Assembly: GCA_964595945.1 (NCBI GenBank)
Contig: CAZQSL010000123.1
Coordinates: 1-10,513, forward strand
Source of the DNA: CAZQSL01 sp964595945
GTDB lineage: Bacteria; UBP15; UBA6099; JAJRTR01
Reading direction: 5' to 3'
DNA length: 10,513 nucleotides
The position numbers and the translations under genes were made by a program. Under the pieces are notes generated by a model. It saw only the letters and a program-made list of their open reading frames with translations. It was not told the origin of the DNA and ran no database searches. Below, piece by piece: positions 6,575 through 10,513 of the stretch; position 1 is the first letter of the stretch; each line of letters begins with the position of its first letter.

Positions 6575-6775
6575 GCGAGTATTCCGTGAACGGTTACAAA
6601 GAGAAGAAGCCGGAAAGTGATGATCTGCCCAGGAGCAACCAGACGCGCAAAAGCCCCAACCGCGCCAGCCATCCGCAGCCGCACACCGGAAATCCCCACG
6701 GCGCACACGCCGCGCCTCTGCGGAAAAAAAAACTGCGCCAGCGACGGTTGCCAGCCATTTTTGTCACACCCGGCC

Positions 6776-6806
6776 ATTATACTTAGACTGTACCGTAGTA
6801 CAGCAA
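6776..6806. promoter_or_regulatory. Divergent promoter-like element with CTGT-N8-ACAG dyad
   Basis: On the minus strand TATAAT (6781-6776) is preceded by TTGCTG (6806-6801) with a 19-nt spacer, a rather long spacing. On the plus strand TATACT (6778-6783) overlaps it but lacks a good -35. Between the minus-strand hexamers sits the perfect dyad CTGTAC-CGTA-GTACAG (6788-6803). This fits CTGT-N8-ACAG, the LexA (SOS) box form known from gammaproteobacteria; in other phyla LexA boxes differ. It sits where a bound regulator could control both the 48-residue gene at 6824 and the leftward head operon. The SOS reading is tentative because the host is unknown. Confidence 0.5.
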
Positions 6807-6823
6807 GATTAGGGGGTAGTACC

Positions 6824-6970
6824 ATGAGCACTCAAATGGAAATCTATCAGGAAGAGAAGAGAGAAGAAATAGTCAACTGGATACTGACCGGAGCCGACAT
6901 CTACAAAGACGACATCGAATACGTCGGCGACTGGGTATATATTTCCGTATACCTGCCGGAACACCCCTGA
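6824..6970 (+). CDS. Small acidic protein of unknown function (48 aa)
   Basis: ATG 6824 follows AGGGGGTAGTACC, a good ribosome-binding site. The product starts MSTQMEIYQEEKREEIVNW and ends VYISVYLPEHP, with a charged helix and then two short strands, and it is clearly acidic. I do not recognise the family. The frame, its ribosome-binding site and a dyad-bearing promoter element just upstream all support a real gene. It converges on the repressor candidate, whose stop lies 57 nt away. A small protein under an SOS-like box facing a repressor could be an antirepressor, but nothing in its sequence shows this. Confidence 0.65.
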   Translation: MSTQMEIYQEEKREEIVNWILTGADIYKDDIEYVGDWVYISVYLPEHP

Positions 6971-7027
6971 CACCCGATGCCTCCCGTGTCCGCTCCAGAG
7001 CCATCCACCCCGCCGGGATCGCCCCGC

Positions 7028-7399
7028 CTACCGCGTGCGCCGTATCTTTTCCACAGCCTCCGCGCCCCGCGCGCCCATCGCGCTCCGCGCACGCGCCGCC
7101 TCGATCAGACTCCTGATCGCCATGCGGTCATGCTGTGTCAGCACATTTTCACTGTCCGCACGGTTCACCTCAAGCGCAAGCCCCGACTCAAGCCCGCCCA
7201 GCAGATCGACACCGAAATACTCCTCGACCCTGTCCAGGTGATCGATCGCCTTGCCCCTGAATCTCTCAAATCCATATTTGCTCGGCGCGAAATAATTGCT
7301 CTGCAAGCCCATCGACTCGGCCACCTTCGCCGGCCCCTCCGATGCTATCAATTCCATGACAGTCTCGAACAGCCTTTCGGAAAAAGTTTTCTTGTCCAC
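7028..7399 (-). CDS. HTH phage repressor-like transcription regulator
   Basis: I start this at GTG 7399 (read as Met, MDKKTFSERL), giving 123 residues. Residues about 12-62 look like a Xre/Cro-CI type HTH: ETVMELIASEGPAKVAESMG, turn QSN, then YFAPSKYGFERF and HLDRVEEYFGV. The C-terminal part is helical and Arg/Ala-rich. The frame is open up to ATG 7495, but the codons above 7399 are the DNA of a strong promoter and its dyad and read as improbable protein, so I prefer 7399. Its ribosome-binding site is weak (GGTAGG). The rightward -35 hexamer begins at the very next base, so the protein probably represses that promoter and perhaps its own. Function is inferred from fold and place. Confidence 0.68.
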   Translation of the reverse strand: MDKKTFSERLFETVMELIASEGPAKVAESMGLQSNYFAPSKYGFERFRGKAIDHLDRVEEYFGVDLLGGLESGLALEVNRADSENVLTQHDRMAIRSLIEAARARSAMGARGAEAVEKIRRTR

Positions 7400-7428
7400 T
7401 TGACACAACCTACCAATCTTGGTATACT
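7400..7428 (+). promoter_or_regulatory. Strong sigma70-type promoter for the packaging operon
   Basis: TTGACA (7400-7405), a 17-nt spacer and TATACT (7423-7428) form a near-consensus promoter; the -10 is also extended (TGG before TATACT). Transcription would start near 7435 and give a 165-nt leader before the gene at 7602. It lies immediately upstream of the repressor's start codon and reads the other way. Confidence 0.85.
7411..7424. promoter_or_regulatory. Operator-like dyad TACCAA-TC-TTGGTA over the promoter
   Basis: The arms TACCAA (7411-7416) and TTGGTA (7419-7424) are exact inverted copies with a 2-nt centre. The dyad covers the end of the spacer and enters the -10, so a bound dimer would block RNA polymerase. 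A third TACCAA lies at 7562-7567 near the second -10 element. The adjoining HTH protein is the natural candidate to bind it. Confidence 0.7.
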
Positions 7429-7557
7429 TGATGATAGATGCGGTATCCGAGACCCCTTCCCGGCCTTTCATCACCCAGGGCCTCGCACCACCCATTTTTC
7501 ATTATATCACTTTTTCTTTTTCCACATACGTTTTCACACATTTTTATTACCTTAACA

Positions 7558-7586
7558 AGTATACCAATTATATGAGACAAACAACC
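7558..7586 (-). promoter_or_regulatory. Candidate leftward promoter facing the packaging promoter
   Basis: On the minus strand TGGTATACT is an extended -10 (TATACT at 7563-7558), 17 nt from a poor -35 (GGTTGT, 7586-7581). The 12 bases CAAGTATACCAA (7556-7567) are the exact inverse of TTGGTATACTTG at 7419-7430 in the rightward promoter. A transcript starting near 7551 would run leftward into the repressor gene. A second minus-strand extended -10, TGATATAAT (7509-7501), could serve instead. Confidence 0.5.
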
Positions 7587-7601
7587 GAAAGGAGTTGCAA
7601 T

Positions 7602-7886
7602 ATGGCAACCGAAACCATCGCTCCACCACGCACCGGCGGCCCGGTCACACTGATCGACGCCCTCCAGATCATCCAGCAACGCGTCTGGATCGACCACGGC
7701 AATCCCGCCTGCCGCCACCACTGGCACGGCACCGGCCTCCGCTCCGCCGGCCACGAATTTTTCAACTGCTCTCTCTGCGGCGCCGTCATGAGCGAGCCCA
7801 CCATCCTATTCCCCGACAAGGGCGCCACCCTTCCCTCCGACGAAGACCTCCAGTCCCTCAACCGCTCCGAAATCATCGGCCGCTGA
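7602..7886 (+). CDS. Small zinc-ribbon-like protein of unknown function (94 aa)
   Basis: ATG 7602 follows AAAGGAGTTGCAAT, a strong ribosome-binding site with 7-nt spacing. The protein is MATETIAPPRTGGPVTLIDA, then a helix, then a Cys/His cluster: Cys37-Arg-His-His40, His42, and Cys56-Ser-Leu-Cys59. C-x2-H...C-x2-C could bind one zinc ion. The rest is polar and probably flexible. It is the first gene after the promoter at 7400 and precedes the small terminase by 88 nt. I do not recognise the family. It could be a Cro-like or other switch protein, but no HTH is seen. Confidence 0.75.
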   Translation: MATETIAPPRTGGPVTLIDALQIIQQRVWIDHGNPACRHHWHGTGLRSAGHEFFNCSLCGAVMSEPTILFPDKGATLPSDEDLQSLNRSEIIGR

Positions 7887-7974
7887 CCACCCCCATTCCC
7901 CATCATACTCCGCCACCGTGACACATACACGGCTGCCGCACGCCCAATAATTTATCTCAAAGGAGATTTTGCCC

Positions 7975-8562
7975 ATGCGCCCCGCCCCACCAGACTCACG
8001 CGAGCTTTGCTCCGCCACCACAAGACACGGCACCCCCTGCTCGTACAGAAAAGCCCCAGGCTCCCAATACTGCACCTTTCACTCAAAAACCAATCCTCAG
8101 ATATCACCGCCCGAGCCTCCTGCACCCACAATTGCGCCCATCCCTCTCCCCTCACCCTCCCAATCAGCCTCCTCCATCTCCGAACGCATCGACTCCATCC
8201 TCTCCAGCCCGGGATTCCTCTCGCTCAAACACGAAATCGCCACCCTCAAGGCGCTCCTCCACCACTACATCGACCTCCTCGACTCACCCCCGGAAGACGA
8301 ATCCACACCCTCCGACTCCACCCTCAAGCGCATCCACTCGCTCGCCATGGACATCATTTCATCCGGCGAAAAATTCGCCCGATTCGAAGAACGCCGCGGC
8401 GACGTGCTCTCAAAAGAAGAAATCGCCTCCATCATCCAGCGACTCAATGAAAAGGTGGTCCATGTTATCAGACAATCCACACCAGACACCACTCCCGAAG
8501 AAACAGCCAGCCTCATCGCCGATGCTTTCGCTACAATCCTCACTGAAGAAAGCAGCCGATGA
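7975..8562 (+). CDS. Probable small terminase subunit with N-terminal Cys3His motif
   Basis: ATG 7975 follows AAAGGAGATTTTGCCC; a TTG at 7969 lies closer to the site and is less likely. The 195-residue protein starts with a compact motif, Cys12-x9-Cys22-x10-Cys33-x2-His36 (GTPCSYRKAPGSQYCTFH). This form (G-x-P-C ... G-S-x-Y-C-x-x-H) is common in small phage and bacterial proteins of uncertain function. A Pro/Ser-rich linker (about 41-66) is followed by mostly helical sequence with heptad-like runs (SERIDSILSS, KHEIATLKALLHHYIDLL, IASIIQRLNEKVVHVIRQ), as in small terminase oligomerisation domains. Its 3' end overlaps the large terminase start by 41 nt. Call made from position and helices; no HTH is obvious. 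Confidence 0.62.
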   Translation: MRPAPPDSRELCSATTRHGTPCSYRKAPGSQYCTFHSKTNPQISPPEPPAPTIAPIPLPSPSQSASSISERIDSILSSPGFLSLKHEIATLKALLHHYIDLLDSPPEDESTPSDSTLKRIHSLAMDIISSGEKFARFEERRGDVLSKEEIASIIQRLNEKVVHVIRQSTPDTTPEETASLIADAFATILTEESSR

Positions 8563-10234
8563 CATCCGCGCTCGCGCCATTCCCGCGCACCCAGGCGCCA
8601 TATCCCGCTCATCATGGGTACAGCGCCACATCTCCCTCGCCGGCAAACCCTTCTCCTTCGCAGGCCACGAATACCTCCGCGGCCTCTACGACTGCGACCA
8701 CCCGCACATCGTCATCGAAAAAGCCGCACAGGTCGGCGGCAGCCTCTTCGCCATCCTCGACACTCTCTGGGCCATCGACTCATCTCTCATCACGACCGCC
8801 GTCTACTTCTTCCCCACCACACACGATGTCCGCGACTTTTCCCAGGACCGCATACGACCCATCATCAAATCCTGCCCGCACCTCGCCGCGCGTACCTCAG
8901 GCATCGACAATTCCGGCTATACCCAATTCATCGACCTTGCCACCCGCCTGCCACAGTCCTCTATCTACTTCCGCGGCATGAAATCCTCCGTTTCCACAGC
9001 CTCCGTCCCCGCTGACCAGATCGTCATCGACGAACGCGACAAAGTCTCCGAACGCGAATACTCCCTCGCCATCAAACGCATCTCCCACTCCTCGACAGGC
9101 CTCATCCGCGAACTCTGCACCCCCACTATCCCCGACTACGGCATCGACGCCGCTTTCCTCCGCTCCGACATGCGCTTCTGGACCATCAAATGTCCAGCCT
9201 GCGGCAACTGGAACCAACCCGAAAAAACCTTCCGCGACGACCAGTCGCCCGAACGCGTCATCTACCTCAAAGACTCACGCGCCTACCTCGGATGCTCCCT
9301 CTGCGCCTCTCCCCTCGACCCCTCTCGCGGCGAATGGGTCGCCGATTTCCCCTCACGCACAGCCATCGCGGGCTTCCACCTGTCGCAACTCTACAGCACC
9401 GTCACACAATCCGGCCGCCCCATCCAGCACGCCCTCCTCGACGAATTTCACCACTCACGCCACATCGCCGACTACTGGAATTCACGCATCGGATTCCCCT
9501 TCGAAGACGCCTCCACCTCACTGCCTCTCGAAACCCTCAACTCCTGCGACGGCGACTACCCCATGCAACCCACCGGCCAATCCTGCGTCATGGGCATCGA
9601 CCAGGGCAACCACCTCCACATCGTCATTTCCCGCATCACGACCGACACGCGCCAGATCATCTACGCCGGTATCCACACATCATTCGACGACCTCCCCCCA
9701 CTCATGCGCGCCTACGACATCCGCACCTGCGTCATCGACGCCCTCCCCGATCTCCACTCAGCCCGCAAATTCGCCGAGTCCTTCCCGGACCGCGTCTTCC
9801 TCTGCTACTACAACTCACGCTCCGACTCACCCGTCAAATGGCACACACACAACCACTCCGTCCACGTCAACCGCACCGAAATCCTCGACTCCGCACTCGC
9901 CGAATACACCACCCGCCGCGTCCGCCTCCCGCGACACCCCATCATCGACGACACTTTCAAAAAACAGATGACCGCCATGGCGCGCCGCCCCCTCCGCTCC
10001 GAATCCGGCGAAGTCTCGGGCTACGAATGGGTGCGCCGCGGCCCAGACCACTTCCGCCACGCCGACGCTTACAACCTCATCGCTTCCCTGCGCGCACCGC
10101 GCCTCTTCGACGACATCCTCTCCGGCATCATCACCGCCTCACCACGCCAGTCAGTCTCACCACACCCCTCGCCAGATACATCCACAGACGAAATCTTCAC
10201 CTCCTCACCACGCCTCGCCCCTCACGACTGGTAA
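8522..10234 (+). CDS. terL: Terminase large subunit, gpA type
   Basis: This 570-residue protein powers DNA packaging and cuts the concatemer. Ahead of the ATPase is the conserved ISRSSWVQRHISLAGKPFSF and HEYLRGLYD. The deviant Walker A is Lys67-AAQVGGS74, with Lys at the first position as in lambda gpA; Walker B is IVID170-Glu171. A zinc ribbon has Cys224, Cys227, Cys258 and Cys261. The RNase H-like nuclease has Asp360 (MGIDQG), Asp406 (CVIDAL) and Asp515 (HADA). The last 40 residues are Ser/Pro-rich. I use ATG 8522; the frame is open to 8132, but the upstream part reads as Ser/Pro-rich shadow of the small terminase gene and 8462 would overlap it by 101 nt. No ribosome-binding site is clear, so translation is probably coupled to the small subunit. 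Confidence 0.93.
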   Translation: MLSLQSSLKKAADDIRARAIPAHPGAISRSSWVQRHISLAGKPFSFAGHEYLRGLYDCDHPHIVIEKAAQVGGSLFAILDTLWAIDSSLITTAVYFFPTTHDVRDFSQDRIRPIIKSCPHLAARTSGIDNSGYTQFIDLATRLPQSSIYFRGMKSSVSTASVPADQIVIDERDKVSEREYSLAIKRISHSSTGLIRELCTPTIPDYGIDAAFLRSDMRFWTIKCPACGNWNQPEKTFRDDQSPERVIYLKDSRAYLGCSLCASPLDPSRGEWVADFPSRTAIAGFHLSQLYSTVTQSGRPIQHALLDEFHHSRHIADYWNSRIGFPFEDASTSLPLETLNSCDGDYPMQPTGQSCVMGIDQGNHLHIVISRITTDTRQIIYAGIHTSFDDLPPLMRAYDIRTCVIDALPDLHSARKFAESFPDRVFLCYYNSRSDSPVKWHTHNHSVHVNRTEILDSALAEYTTRRVRLPRHPIIDDTFKKQMTAMARRPLRSESGEVSGYEWVRRGPDHFRHADAYNLIASLRAPRLFDDILSGIITASPRQSVSPHPSPDTSTDEIFTSSPRLAPHDW

Positions 10235-10242
10235 AAACACCA

Positions 10243-10261
10243 CCCCCATTTTTCAAAAAAT
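10243..10261. repeat. Partial hairpin element D
   Basis: CCCCCATTTTTCAAAAAAT, read on the minus strand, matches one half of element C (TTTTTGAAAAA followed by TGGGG). The pairing arm is lost, so this looks like a remnant. It lies in the 52-nt gap after the large terminase stop. Confidence 0.45.
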
Positions 10262-10286
10262 ACTCACTACTCGGGAGCCCACAACC

Positions 10287-10478
10287 ATGAAAACCACAAC
10301 ACACCTCTTCCCCCGCACCGACGACTTCTACACATCTCTCGCACTCTGCGAAGACTGGGAAGACGCCCTCTGCACACTCCTCGACATCGAAGCCGCCACC
10401 ACTCGCCTCGACGACAGGCGGCAAACCCTCGTCCGCATGAAAGCACGCGACATCCCCACTAGTGTACTGTTACAATAA
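10287..10478 (+). CDS. Small protein of unknown function after the terminase (63 aa)
   Basis: ATG 10287 follows GGGAG at 9-nt spacing and the frame ends at TAA 10476-10478. The product starts MKTTTHLFPRTDDF and then has a helical, charged middle (EDWEDALCTLLDIEAATTRL) and a basic end. In lambda-like phages the gene just after the large terminase is gpW (a head-tail joining protein), followed by the portal. The size and place agree, but the sequence does not resemble gpW that I can see. Probably co-transcribed with the terminase. Confidence 0.68.
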   Translation: MKTTTHLFPRTDDFYTSLALCEDWEDALCTLLDIEAATTRLDDRRQTLVRMKARDIPTSVLLQ

Positions 10479-10482
10479 AAGC

Positions 10483-10511
10483 TTTACAAAGAGCCAATCA
10501 AGTGTTACAAT
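10483..10511 (+). promoter_or_regulatory. Promoter-like sequence at the right edge
   Basis: TTTACA (10483-10488), a 17-nt spacer and TACAAT (10506-10511) differ from consensus by one base in each hexamer, and the local sequence is much more AT-rich than the surroundings. It would read rightward out of the window, perhaps into the portal region. TTACAA occurs three times between 10470 and 10510. Start point and target gene cannot be seen. Confidence 0.55.
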
Positions 10512-10513
10512 TA

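Larger units (their letters stand above)
6179..6823. other. 645-nt gene-free control region between the divergent operons
   Basis: No convincing gene was found on either strand: the open frames here have no ribosome-binding site and read as low-complexity or biased sequence. What it holds is structure: a U-tailed hairpin (6245-6268), a 19-bp dyad (6457-6475), a large hairpin (6543-6574), a CGGCG/CGCCG stem (6699-6712), an A9 run (6723-6731) and a divergent promoter-like element (6776-6806). A leftward transcript starting near 6770 would have a leader of about 590 nt before the protease gene. Confidence 0.7.
1..10513. mobile_element. Tailed-phage (prophage) structural and packaging region
   Basis: Large terminase, small terminase, capsid protease, decoration protein, major capsid protein, connector, tail tube, frameshifted tail chaperone and tape-measure-like protein lie together, which identifies a tailed phage with a non-contractile (siphovirus-like) tail: no sheath gene is seen. 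A repressor candidate next to the terminase operon suggests a temperate phage. No integrase, attachment site or host gene is inside the window, so its borders cannot be placed. Whether it is integrated or a free phage contig cannot be told from the sequence. Confidence 0.93.

Noticed and set aside
7410..7754. Leftward 114-codon frame across the switch region
   Set aside because: It crosses both promoter elements, lies opposite the zinc-ribbon-like gene and has no ribosome-binding site.
7887..7974. CCGTG/CACGG stem in the gap before the small terminase gene
   Set aside because: Only 5 bp, no U-tract; too short to call a terminator.
8132..8521. N-terminal extension of the large terminase frame by 130 codons
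   Set aside because: It overlaps the well-supported small terminase gene, is Ser/Pro/Thr-rich shadow sequence, and homologous terminases as I know them begin near the conserved segment after 8522.
8559..8981. Frame starting at the ATGA overlap with the small terminase stop
   Set aside because: It is in the wrong frame for the terminase motifs and reads as low-complexity Ser/Thr/Pro sequence.
9190..10290. 366-codon rightward frame inside the large terminase gene
   Set aside because: Arg/Pro/His-rich shifted reading of C-ending codons; the terminase frame contains the conserved nuclease and zinc residues.
1..10513. CRISPR arrays, tRNA or rRNA genes, insertion sequences, attachment sites
   Set aside because: I found no regular repeat-spacer arrays, cloverleaf or rRNA-like sequence, transposase, integrase or matching att repeats.

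Overview
This window is part of a tailed-phage genome, most likely an integrated prophage. Almost every gene belongs to head assembly, DNA packaging or the tail, and no host housekeeping gene, tRNA or rRNA is visible. Ribosome-binding sites are strong and of the AGGAGG/GGAGGTGA type and the DNA is moderately GC-rich. That fits many hosts (for example Bacillota or Synergistota), and the sequence does not let me name one.

Layout. Positions 1-6178 form a leftward (minus-strand) morphogenesis operon. In transcription order it reads: protease/scaffold (6178-5036), decoration protein (4899-4474), major capsid protein (4477-3518), gp36-like connector (3402-2959), tail tube (2926-1937), a tail assembly chaperone pair made by -1 frameshifting (1899-1441 and 1899-1295), a very short tape-measure-like protein (1155-496), and a further gene that runs off the left edge (477-1). 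Positions 6179-6823 are a gene-free control region with hairpins and a divergent promoter-like element. Rightward from there lie a 48-residue protein (6824-6970), a leftward HTH repressor candidate (7399-7028), a strong rightward promoter overlapped by a dyad (7400-7428), and a rightward packaging operon: a small zinc-ribbon-like protein (7602-7886), small terminase (7975-8562), gpA-type large terminase (8522-10234) and a 63-residue protein (10287-10478). A promoter-like sequence lies at the right edge.

How it works together. The terminase would cut and pump DNA into a procapsid built from the capsid, decoration and protease/scaffold proteins. The connector joins this to a tail built from the tube protein around the tape measure, with the frameshifted chaperone pair delivering tube to tape measure. 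The repressor sits where it could directly control the terminase promoter. No portal gene is present; if the genome is complete it should lie outside the window, most likely just right of 10478.

Most notable points: the textbook A-AAA-AAG frameshift site in the chaperone; packaging and head genes split onto opposite strands; a switch-like region with face-to-face extended -10 elements sharing an exact 12-bp inverted repeat; a family of dispersed hairpins in the gene gaps; and an apparently minimal tail module.
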